The notes beneath the pieces were generated by a model, which was not told the origin of the DNA, did not search any database, and saw only the letters and a program-made list of their open reading frames with translations. Positions 1 to 6,956 of a DNA stretch of 42,183 nucleotides are shown piece after piece; within the stretch, counting starts at the first letter, position 1; each line of letters starts with the position of its first letter. The position numbers and the translations under genes are program-made. Source of the DNA: Gemmatimonadota bacterium (lineage in GTDB: Bacteria; Gemmatimonadota; Gemmatimonadetes; Longimicrobiales; Longimicrobiaceae); NCBI GenBank assembly GCA_028287185.1, contig JAQBQD010000144.1:1-42183 (forward strand), read 5' to 3'.

Positions 1-49
1 GACGCACCCGTTCCGCTTCTTCCAAGCTCACCGTATAGAGTTTCTTCAT
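1..49 (-). CDS. Partial ORF, probable IS630-type transposase N-terminus
   Basis: Only the first 16 codons are in the window and the rest lies to the left. They read MKKLYTVSLEEAERVR. A short basic start followed by a VSLEEAERVR-type helix is how many IS630-family transposases begin (helix-turn-helix part). The start is supported by a GGAG ribosome site (GGAGAGCCG before ATG) and by a well-formed promoter at 76-104. No terminal inverted repeat or TA duplication could be placed with confidence. Another short-HTH protein is possible, so the transposase call is inference from a few residues. Confidence 0.45.
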   Translation of the reverse strand, partial: MKKLYTVSLEEAERVR

Positions 50-75
50 CGGCTCTCCTCATGGGGAAAGCACTT

Positions 76-104
76 ACTCTACAGCGGAGAGTGCCACGGG
101 TCAA
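76..104 (-). promoter_or_regulatory. Promoter for the leftmost minus-strand ORF
   Basis: TTGACC (104-99) and TAGAGT (81-76) are separated by 17 bp and lie about 30 bp upstream of the ATG at 49. Seen directly in the sequence; activity is inferred. Confidence 0.55.
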
Positions 105-115
105 ATCATCTGTGA

Positions 116-145
116 TTGACTACTAGGCGGGTTCTGTGCTACGAT
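116..145 (+). promoter_or_regulatory. Promoter-like hexamers pointing right, no clear gene behind
   Basis: TTGACT (116-121) and TACGAT (140-145) with an 18-bp spacer form a reasonable sigma70-type promoter. It points into 146-349, where I see no convincing plus-strand gene, and then runs antisense to the CHRD lipoprotein gene. It may be a leftover promoter from sequence displaced by the insertion element, an antisense promoter, or chance. Confidence 0.3.
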
Positions 146-349
146 GAACGCCCTGCCGCGAGCGATCGTGGCGGGGGCGTTCGTCTGCGAGGTCGATGAA
201 GTCCTGCGTGGCTCGTCGCCGTGCGGAGGGTCGCCTCAGCCCCCGGGCTATCCCTCCGCCGGACCAGGCGCGCGTCGGATGGGTGCCGCGCGCACATCCT
301 GCCGCCGTACCAGGCAGGTTCGGAGGCCGGATCGCGCCTGCGTGGCGCG
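146..349. other. Non-coding stretch downstream of the CHRD gene
   Basis: Together with 50-145 this is about 300 bp without a credible gene. Short open frames here have shadow-like composition. I see no clear terminator hairpin for the CHRD gene. Confidence 0.4.
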
Positions 350-1102
350 TCAGGTATCGGCTGGGAGAAGCTGTCCGCGGATGTCGCCGTAGTAGCTCTG
401 GCCGGTGGTGTGGAGGTTGAAGTACAGCTCCCCGTCACGGGCGAGCCGCGCCAGCCCGGCGATGGTGGAGTACTTGAGCGGTGTGTTGGAGCCAAGCGAC
501 GGGCTGGGAATCACGCACCCCATGGTGGCGACGCCGATCGCGCCCTCGCCGCTCTGCGACGTCTTCACCATCACCCCGTCCGTCAGCTCCACCGAGAAGG
601 TGCCGTCGGCCAGGTTGTCCTTCAGGTTCGTGGCCTGCGAGAAGTCCACCACGATGGGCCCCAGGATGCCCGGGCGTCCGCAGTGGATGTGGAACATGTT
701 GATGGCAGCCAGGTCGATGCCCTTCACCTGCACGTCCACGTAGGCCCGGCTCAGGTCGCGGGTAAAGCGCAGCTGGCCGTGCGCCTGGTGGCCGGCCGCC
801 TCGCGCTGCGCACGGGTGAGAGAGGCGGTGGTCGAGCGGAACTGCGACGGCGTGGAGTTCGGCGTGTTCGCCTCCTCGTCGCCCTCCTGCCAGGGGCTGA
901 GATAGGCCTCGAACACCATGCCGATCTCCTTTCCCCGGCCCGCGTCGAGCTGCGCGGCGGGTGCGGCAGAGGCCGTGGTGGAGTCGGACGCCGCCGCCGC
1001 CGCACCGGTCGATTCGGCCGCCTCTGCGGACTTCGGCGGGTCGGCAGGGGTGCAGGCCCAGAGCATCACGACCAGCGCCAGCGAAATGCGTTGCGTGTTC
1101 AT
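350..1102 (-). CDS. CHRD-domain lipoprotein
   Basis: 250 aa, predicted to be exported and lipid-anchored. The N-terminus has a hydrophobic stretch (residues 5-15) ending in LWAC with Cys17, which is a loose lipobox. A low-complexity Ala/Ser/Thr-rich linker runs to about residue 55. The rest matches a CHRD (chordin-type) beta-sandwich: the block around FHIHCGRPG, then IGVATMGCVI, and the closing block LYFNLHTTGQSYYGDIRGQL are the usual CHRD signatures. CHRD proteins in bacteria are extracytoplasmic and mostly of unknown function; some are described near copper or oxidative-stress genes, but nothing here shows that. The gene is monocistronic, with a possible promoter at 1173-1199. Confidence 0.8.
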   Translation of the reverse strand: MNTQRISLALVVMLWACTPADPPKSAEAAESTGAAAAASDSTTASAAPAAQLDAGRGKEIGMVFEAYLSPWQEGDEEANTPNSTPSQFRSTTASLTRAQREAAGHQAHGQLRFTRDLSRAYVDVQVKGIDLAAINMFHIHCGRPGILGPIVVDFSQATNLKDNLADGTFSVELTDGVMVKTSQSGEGAIGVATMGCVIPSPSLGSNTPLKYSTIAGLARLARDGELYFNLHTTGQSYYGDIRGQLLPADT

Positions 1103-1172
1103 CGGGCTCCCGGAGGGGATTCAGGGGAAGACTGGGGGGGGTGCCGTCGCGCGATCCCGTCGGCATGGCTAC

Positions 1173-1199
1173 GAAATACGCCGGATTTCGCGTTGTCAA
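1173..1199 (-). promoter_or_regulatory. Possible promoter of the CHRD lipoprotein gene
   Basis: A perfect TTGACA (1199-1194) is followed after a short 15-bp spacer by TATTTC (1178-1173), about 70 bp upstream of the ATG at 1102. The short spacer lowers confidence. Confidence 0.35.
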
Positions 1200-1494
1200 C
1201 ATCTATGTTTCGCAGGCAGCAGCCGTGAGGGGAGCGGCGGCGGGTTGCGGGCGCTGGCGCACGTGGGGATCGCCCGGTTCGCGGAATGGAGTCGAGTCGA
1301 CGCACGCTCCGGCGGCTCGCGCAGGGTGGCCGTCCGGGGGCGGCAGCGTCGCACGGCGTCTCTCCACGCGGGCCGGCGGCGTATCGGAGCGGCGCGGTGG
1401 TCGATACCTTGCACCGGCTTCAGGCTCCCCGCCGGCCTGATGATGAACGCGGACGGCGTGTGCGACCTTCTCCACCGAATCTTGCCCTTCTCGC
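1200..1494. other. Intergenic region upstream of glgC
   Basis: About 300 bp of high-GC DNA between the divergent CHRD and glgC genes. I see no strong plus-strand promoter hexamers and no good Shine-Dalgarno in front of the glgC ATGATG, so how glgC is expressed is not evident from the sequence. Confidence 0.4.
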
Positions 1495-2766
1495 ATGATG
1501 GATCGAGTCCTCGCGGTGATCCTGGGCGGCGGCGCCGGTACGCGGCTGTTCCCGCTGACGGCCCAGCGCGCCAAGCCCGCCGTGCCGCTGGCGGGCAAGT
1601 ACCGCCTGGTGGATGTGCCCATCTCCAACTGCATCAACAGCGGCCTCAGCCGGATCTTCGTGGTCACGCAGTTCAACTCGGCAAGCCTGAACGACCACAT
1701 CTCCCGGTCGTACAACTTCGATCGCTTCCGCGGCGGCTTCGTGTCCATCCTGGCGGCCGAGCAGACGCCCAGCTCCGAGCACTGGTACCAGGGCACGGCC
1801 GACGCCGTGCGCCAGTCCATCCCGCACATCCGCACGTACGCGCACGACCAGGTGGTCATCCTGTCGGGCGATCAGCTGTACACGATGGACTACCGGCTGA
1901 TGCTGGAGCACCACCGGCGCACGGGTGCGGACATCACCATCGCGGCCACGCCGGTGACGGCGCAGGACGCGCCCGGCTTCGGCATCCTGAAGACGGACGG
2001 GGAGCACCGCATCACGGAGTTCTACGAGAAGCCCGCGAGCGAGGACCTGGGCGGCAAGGAGAGTCCGGTGACGGCGGAGATGGAGGGCGCCGGGCGCATC
2101 TACCTGGCGTCGATGGGCATCTACGTCTTCGAGTGCAAGGTGCTGCAGGACATTCTGGACGCCTACCCCGACGCCAACGACTTCGGCAAGGCGATCATTC
2201 CGCGCGCCATCCGCGAGCGCAAGGTGGTGTCGTACCCCTTCACCGGGTACTGGAACGACATCGGCACGGTGCGGTCGTTCTTCGAGACCAACATCATGCT
2301 GGCCGAGGCCAAGCCTGCGTTCAACCTGTTCGACGAGCGCATGCCGCTGTACACCAACGCGCGCATGCTGCCGCCCGCCAAGGTGACGCGCACGCGCATC
2401 GAGAACGCCATCATCGCCGAGGCGTGCGTCATCATCGACAGCGACATCCGCGAGGCGGTGATCGGCATCCGCTCGTACATCGGCGCGCGCACGCGCATCC
2501 ACCGCGCGGTGCTGATGGGCGCGGACTACTACCGCTGGGAAGCTGCGGCCGGCCGTAGCCAGGTGGACGGCCCCGCGTGCCCGGGCGTGGACGAGGACAG
2601 CGTGATCGAGGGTGCCATCATCGACAAGAACGCGTCCATCGGGCGGAACTGCGTGATCACGAACGCGGCGGGGGTGCAGGAGGGCGAGGGCCCGGGCTTC
2701 TTCATCCGCGACGGGATCGTGGTGATCCTGAAGAACGCGGAGATCCCCGACGGCACCGTCATCTGA
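1495..2766 (+). CDS. glgC: Glucose-1-phosphate adenylyltransferase (ADP-glucose pyrophosphorylase)
   Basis: 423 aa, normal length. It makes ADP-glucose from glucose 1-phosphate and ATP, the committed step to bacterial alpha-glucans. The nucleotidyltransferase signature GGGAGTRLFPLT is at the N-terminus, followed by AKPAVPL and the conserved VDVPISNCINSG. QGTADAVRQ and the sugar-phosphate block FYEKP come next, and the C-terminal third has left-handed beta-helix character (I-x-x-A repeats, ASIGRNCVI). The segment YWNDIGTVRSFFETN is closer to the cyanobacterial/plant style than to the enterobacterial YWRDVGT form. Two tandem ATGs (1495 and 1498) start the gene and either is possible. It ends 19 bp before the glucosyltransferase gene, so the two are almost certainly co-transcribed. 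Confidence 0.95.
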   Translation: MMDRVLAVILGGGAGTRLFPLTAQRAKPAVPLAGKYRLVDVPISNCINSGLSRIFVVTQFNSASLNDHISRSYNFDRFRGGFVSILAAEQTPSSEHWYQGTADAVRQSIPHIRTYAHDQVVILSGDQLYTMDYRLMLEHHRRTGADITIAATPVTAQDAPGFGILKTDGEHRITEFYEKPASEDLGGKESPVTAEMEGAGRIYLASMGIYVFECKVLQDILDAYPDANDFGKAIIPRAIRERKVVSYPFTGYWNDIGTVRSFFETNIMLAEAKPAFNLFDERMPLYTNARMLPPAKVTRTRIENAIIAEACVIIDSDIREAVIGIRSYIGARTRIHRAVLMGADYYRWEAAAGRSQVDGPACPGVDEDSVIEGAIIDKNASIGRNCVITNAAGVQEGEGPGFFIRDGIVVILKNAEIPDGTVI

Positions 2767-2785
2767 CGCCCAGGAACGCCCCTTC

Positions 2786-4030
2786 ATGCGCATCACCCAG
2801 CTCACCAACGAGTATCCGCCAAACGTGTACGGCGGCGCCGGCGTCCACATCGAGTACCTGGCGCGGGAGCTCGCGCGGGCCGAAGAGGGCGCCCACGCGG
2901 TGCAGGTGCTCTGCTTCGGCGACCAGGACGAGGAGACGGCCAACCTGCGCGTGCGCGGCGTGCATCCCGACGTGCGCCTGCCCGCCCGCGACCCGCGCCA
3001 CGGGCGCCTGCTGGACGCGCTCGTCCGCGACCTGGCGATGGTGGGCCAGGTCGACGCGCCCGACATCGTGCACTGCCACACCTGGTACTCGCACCTGGCC
3101 GGGGTCCTGGCGCGGCCCCTCACCGGCGCCAGGCTGGTGCTGACCACGCACTCGCTGGAGCCGCACCGGCCCTGGAAGGTGGAGCAGCTCGGCACCGCGT
3201 ACCACGTGACCACCTGGATCGAGGGCACGGCGTACCGCAACGCCGACGGCGTCGTCGCCGTGTCGAGGGCGATGAAGGCGGACGTGGAGGCGCTTTACGG
3301 CGTGGAGCCCGGCCGCGTGCGGGTGATCCACAACGGCATCGATCCCGACGAGTACCGCCCCCGCCTCGATCCCGAGCGGCTGCGGTCCATGGGGGTCGAT
3401 CCGGAGCTGCCCATCGTGCTCTTCGTGGGCCGCATCACCCGCCAGAAGGGCATCCTGCACCTGGTGCGCGCCATCCCGCACCTGCGCGCCGGGGTGCAGG
3501 TGGTGCTCTGCGCCGGCGCGCCCGACACCGACGAGATCGCCGCCGAGATGACGGAGCTCGTGGCGGAGGCGAAGCGGGCAGCGGCCTGTGATGTCGTCTG
3601 GATCGCAGAGATGCTGCCGAAGCCGGACGTGATCGCCCTGTACTCGCACGCGGCCGTCTTCGTCTGCCCCTCGGTCTACGAGCCGTTCGGCATCATCAAC
3701 CTGGAGGCGATGGCCTGCGAGACGCCCGTCGTGGCGTCGGCCGTCGGCGGCATCCCCGAGATCGTCGTCCCAGGCGAGACGGGCATCCTGGTGCCGCTGC
3801 GGACGGAGGGCGGGGGATCGGTGGAGCCGGCCGATCCCGCCGAGTTCTCCCGTGCCCTGGCCGCCGCGGTGAACGAGCTGCTGGACGCGCCGGAGCGCCG
3901 CTCTGCGATGGGAAAGGCGGCCCGGGCCCGCGTGCTGGCCGCGTTCAGCTGGCGCGCGATCGCGGCGGAGACGCTGGAGCTCTACCGGGAACTGCTCGCC
4001 GCGCCGGGCGCGGCCGTTGTACCCGAGTGA
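2786..4030 (+). CDS. glgM: GT4 alpha-glucan / maltose-1-phosphate synthase (GlgM/GlgA type)
   Basis: 414 aa GT-B glycosyltransferase of family GT4. N-terminal NEYPPNVYGGAGVH, then HCHTWYSHLAG, TTHSLEPHRPWK and a C-terminal domain with FVGRITRQKG. The E-x7-E site is in PSVYEPFGIINLEAMAC. These blocks are those of the actinobacterial 'glycogen synthase' now called GlgM. Known for that family: it uses ADP-glucose with glucose 1-phosphate to make maltose 1-phosphate, the substrate of GlgE, and can also extend glucans. It differs from the longer GT5 GlgA of E. coli (about 477 aa). Its place directly behind glgC, the ADP-glucose source, fits. No glgE or treS is in the window, so whether it acts as GlgM or as a plain glycogen synthase is unresolved. 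Confidence 0.85.
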   Translation: MRITQLTNEYPPNVYGGAGVHIEYLARELARAEEGAHAVQVLCFGDQDEETANLRVRGVHPDVRLPARDPRHGRLLDALVRDLAMVGQVDAPDIVHCHTWYSHLAGVLARPLTGARLVLTTHSLEPHRPWKVEQLGTAYHVTTWIEGTAYRNADGVVAVSRAMKADVEALYGVEPGRVRVIHNGIDPDEYRPRLDPERLRSMGVDPELPIVLFVGRITRQKGILHLVRAIPHLRAGVQVVLCAGAPDTDEIAAEMTELVAEAKRAAACDVVWIAEMLPKPDVIALYSHAAVFVCPSVYEPFGIINLEAMACETPVVASAVGGIPEIVVPGETGILVPLRTEGGGSVEPADPAEFSRALAAAVNELLDAPERRSAMGKAARARVLAAFSWRAIAAETLELYRELLAAPGAAVVPE

Positions 4031-4530
4031 CAAGTCGCTCGCCAACGAGTCAGGCAACCCGTGGCCGCCGCGCCGGCGCTTCCAAGCCGCGCTCAGCCGT
4101 TGGCGATCCAATCCGAGCCGCACTCTTGAAGACCGAACCTACCGATCTCGTCGCCGCTGCGGCCGCAGTCAACGCCTTCGCCGGCACCCGTCTGACAGCT
4201 CGGATCGCCTCACTCGAAGCGGCGTTTGAAGGCGCGAGTGCGGAGGACGTCCGAATCCGGCTCAGCGAGGCCGCCGTGTCCCATCAGCTCCTTGCAGCCG
4301 CCACCCTGCTGAAGCGGGCCGCCGGCCAGATCAATGTCGTCGTGCACACGGCCGGCATTCTCCTGTGCCTTCCGCAGCTTCTCGATCCCCACGAGCGCGT
4401 CGAGTACCTGTCCCTGGGAGCGGGGAACACGGGGCGACCGTTCGATCTGGAGACGAGCGAACGGGTCGCCGAGTTCAAGTTCATCGACTGGCAAGGCGGA
4501 TCGGAGGCGATCCGGCAGAACGCGCTTTTC
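4027..4530 (+). pseudogene. Truncated remnant of a PD-(D/E)XK-like hypothetical gene
   Basis: An open frame beginning with GTG at 4027, overlapping the glgM stop, runs to 4650, but only the part to about 4530 looks like protein. Residues 34-168 have normal helix-rich composition, then a beta-rich segment EYLSLGAGNTGRPFDLET followed by RVAEFKFIDWQGG. D-x(n)-E-x-K in that order (FDLET...AEFKF) is the shape of a PD-(D/E)XK nuclease fold. I recall related hypothetical proteins that continue well past the RQN-x-LF point. Here the frame turns at once into Pro-rich sequence and runs 89 bp into the next gene. I infer a 3' deletion that joined the remnant to the transporter genes. The true original start is uncertain. 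Confidence 0.5.
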
Positions 4531-4561
4531 CTGCTCACCCCGCCCACCCCCACCTGCGGCC

Positions 4562-6070
4562 ATGAGCCTTCCCCCCCGAATCGTCTCCATCGGCACTCGC
4601 TTCCGAAGGCTCGCGCCACTCCTCGCGGCGCTGCTGCTGGCGTCGTGTAGCGCCGCACCGTCCCGCCACGCGCCGCACCCCCCGCTGCGCTGGGGCGGGG
4701 ACGCGGAGGGCGGAGCGCCGTTCGTGGAGGCGGACCCCGCCGACCCCAGCCGCGTGCGCGGGTTCGACGTGGAGATCGCGGGGATGATCGCGCGGGGGCT
4801 GGGTCGCGAGCCGCAGTTCGCGCAGGTGGCGTGGGCGTCCATTGAGGCGTCGGTGGAGCGCGGGGACTTCGAGGTGGGGATGTCGGGCGTGGAGGACCGG
4901 CCGGAGCTTCGCGCGCGCCACGCGGTGAGCCTGCCGTACTTCGAGTTCCGCGAGGTGCTGGCGGTGCGGCCGGGCGATCGGCCCCGCTTCCGCCGCCTTT
5001 CGGACCTCGCCGGCAGGCGCGTCGCCACGCTGGGCGGAACGACCGCGTACCAGATGCTGCTGGACGAGCAGGCGCGTTCCGGGCTCGTCCCCGTCTCGTA
5101 TGACGACGACGTGCATCCCTATGCCGACCTCGTCGCCGGCCGCGTGGACGCCGTGCTGCTGGACAACATCATCGCCGACCGCTCGCTGCGCCGCACGGGC
5201 GGCTTCGTGATCCAGCCCGAGGCGGCCGCCACCGGGCACTACGTCGCCGTGTTCGCCCGCTCCCGCACGGCGCTCCGCGACTCCGCCGACGCGGTGCTCC
5301 GCGCGCGGATGCGCGATGGGTCGCTGGAGAAGACGTTTCGCGCGTGGGGCGTCTGGGACGACGGCCAGGCGCGCTACTTCCGGCGGGTGCTCGCCCAGGC
5401 GACGCAGCGAACCGCCAGCACGAAGTCGGTGGCCGGGTCCGTCGCGGCCTACGTGCCGGCGCTGCTTCGCGCAGCCGGCGTCACGCTGGTCCTATCGTGC
5501 CTGGCGATGGCGCTTGCGGTGGCGGCGGGCCTCACGGTCGCGGCCGGGCGCGTATATGGGCCGCCACTCGTCCGCGCGGCGCTCACGGTGTACGTGGAGG
5601 TGATGCGTGGCACGCCCGTCCTCCTCCAGCTCTTCGTCATCTACTACGGCCTTTCGGGGCTCGTGCGGCTTCCTGCCTTCGCCGCCGCCGTGCTGGGGCT
5701 GGGGCTCAACTACGCGGCCTACGAATCCGAGATCTACCGCGCCGCGCTGGAGGCCATCCCGCGGTCGCAGCTGGAGGCGGGGCGTACACTCGGCCTGTCG
5801 GAAGGGCAGATCCTCCGATTGATCCGCGGCCCACAGGCGCTGCGGCTGGCGCTGGCGCCGATGACCAACGACTTCGTCGCGCTGCTCAAGGACTCGTCCC
5901 TCGTGTCCGTCATCACGGTCGTCGAGCTGACCAAGCAGACGGCCATCTTCGCGACGAACATCGGAAGCTGGACGCTGCCCGGCATCCTGTGCTCACTCGT
6001 CTACCTCGCCTTCTCGCTGCCGCTCTCCCGCTTCGCGCGCGGGCTGGAGCGGCGCTGGAGCTCGGCATGA
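4562..6070 (+). CDS. Polar amino-acid ABC importer: binding protein fused to permease
   Basis: 502 aa. The chosen start at 4562 gives a clean lipoprotein signal peptide (basic Arg13-Arg16, then LLAALLLASC with Cys29); longer starts only add shadow sequence. Residues 30 to about 285 are a family-3 solute-binding protein: RGFDVEIAGMIARGLG, the Ser-Val-Glu-Arg-Gly-Asp segment, SDLAGRRVATLGGTTAY and GRVDAVLLD. From about 293 it becomes a His/Glu/Gln-type permease with 4-5 membrane segments, VMRGTPVLLQLFVIYYG, and the EAA coupling loop around 405 (EAGRTLGLSEGQILRLI). Such fusions tie the receptor to the outer face of the pore. The gene overlaps the ATPase gene by ATGA. Substrate is probably a polar amino acid, but no binding residue is decisive. 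Confidence 0.88.
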   Translation: MSLPPRIVSIGTRFRRLAPLLAALLLASCSAAPSRHAPHPPLRWGGDAEGGAPFVEADPADPSRVRGFDVEIAGMIARGLGREPQFAQVAWASIEASVERGDFEVGMSGVEDRPELRARHAVSLPYFEFREVLAVRPGDRPRFRRLSDLAGRRVATLGGTTAYQMLLDEQARSGLVPVSYDDDVHPYADLVAGRVDAVLLDNIIADRSLRRTGGFVIQPEAAATGHYVAVFARSRTALRDSADAVLRARMRDGSLEKTFRAWGVWDDGQARYFRRVLAQATQRTASTKSVAGSVAAYVPALLRAAGVTLVLSCLAMALAVAAGLTVAAGRVYGPPLVRAALTVYVEVMRGTPVLLQLFVIYYGLSGLVRLPAFAAAVLGLGLNYAAYESEIYRAALEAIPRSQLEAGRTLGLSEGQILRLIRGPQALRLALAPMTNDFVALLKDSSLVSVITVVELTKQTAIFATNIGSWTLPGILCSLVYLAFSLPLSRFARGLERRWSSA

Positions 6071-6840
6071 GCGACGCGCTGGAGGTGCGCGGGCTCCAGG
6101 TGGCCCACGGCGAGAAGCGCGTCCTGCGCGGCATCGACCTGCAGGTCGCGCCCGGCGAGGTCTGCGTGCTGATGGGCCTGTCCGGCGCCGGCAAGTCCAC
6201 CGTGCTGCGCTCCATCGGAGCGCTCCAGCCCTTCAGCGCAGGCACCATCACCGTCGGCGACTTCCGCCTGAGTCCCGGACCGCTGCCCCGAGAGTCGCGC
6301 CTGCGGGGGCTCCGGAGCCGGGTGGGGATGGTGTTCCAGGCACACTCGCTCTTCGAGCACCTCACCGCGTTGGAGAACGTGACCCTGGCGCCGGTGCACG
6401 CGTTGCGGTGGACGCGTGAGCGGGCGGAGGAGGTCGCGCTCGCGCTTCTGGACGGGCTGGGCGTCGCGGCGCGTGCCGGCGCCTACCCGCGCGAGCTGTC
6501 CGGCGGCGAGGCGCAGCGCGTCGCCATCGCCCGCGCGCTCGCACCCAACCCAACGATGCTGCTGATGGACGAGCCCACGTCCGCGCTCGATCCCGCGCGG
6601 CGCGGCGCGCTCGGCGAGACGCTGTGCGGCCTCGCGCGCCAGGGCCGCGGCCTGCTGATCTCCACCCACGACGTCGACTTCGCCCGCGCGCACGCCGACC
6701 GCGTGGTCGTCCTCTCCGAAGGCGTGCTCGTGGAGGAGGGCCCGGCGGCCGACGTCCTGGACCGCCCGTCGCACGCGGCGACCCGTGAGCTCCTGCGCGG
6801 TCCCGGGGAGGCCGCTCCGGGAAGCGGCATCAAGGGATGA
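6067..6840 (+). CDS. ABC transporter ATPase, polar amino-acid type
   Basis: 257 aa cytoplasmic motor for the fused receptor-permease encoded just upstream, with which it overlaps by four bases. Walker A GLSGAGKST (37-45), Q-loop Gln91 in VFQ, signature LSGGE (144-148), Walker B LLMDEP with Glu169, D-loop SALD and switch His201 are all intact, so it should hydrolyse ATP. The style matches GlnQ/HisP-family ATPases. As the permease is encoded once, a homodimeric pore with two ATPases is the expected assembly. Confidence 0.92.
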   Translation: MSDALEVRGLQVAHGEKRVLRGIDLQVAPGEVCVLMGLSGAGKSTVLRSIGALQPFSAGTITVGDFRLSPGPLPRESRLRGLRSRVGMVFQAHSLFEHLTALENVTLAPVHALRWTRERAEEVALALLDGLGVAARAGAYPRELSGGEAQRVAIARALAPNPTMLLMDEPTSALDPARRGALGETLCGLARQGRGLLISTHDVDFARAHADRVVVLSEGVLVEEGPAADVLDRPSHAATRELLRGPGEAAPGSGIKG

Positions 6841-6882
6841 ACCCGGTGACGTGGTGGCTGCGTCAGGAACGAGTGGAGATCG

Positions 6883-6911
6883 TTGACCCCGCGCGGTCCG
6901 CACGATACGTT
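6883..6911 (+). promoter_or_regulatory. Promoter of the M13 peptidase gene
   Basis: TTGACC (6883-6888), 17-bp spacer, TACGTT (6906-6911). It lies between the end of the ATPase gene and the ATG at 6957 and supports that internal start over the in-frame ATG at 6837. Confidence 0.5.
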
Positions 6912-6956
6912 CGGCGTTCGTCCACAGTCCGTTCGGGCCCTCGCACATCCACCGCC

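Noticed and set aside
144..392. An 82-codon plus-strand ORF directly after promoter-like hexamers
   Set aside because: Its ATG lies inside the -10 box, and the sequence is Arg/Pro/Gly-rich and overlaps the CHRD gene end; it does not look like protein.
6837..6956. N-terminal extension of the M13 peptidase overlapping the ATPase stop
   Set aside because: It has ATGA overlap and an AAGGG site, but a promoter lies inside it and a normal signal peptide begins at 6957; I prefer the shorter form.
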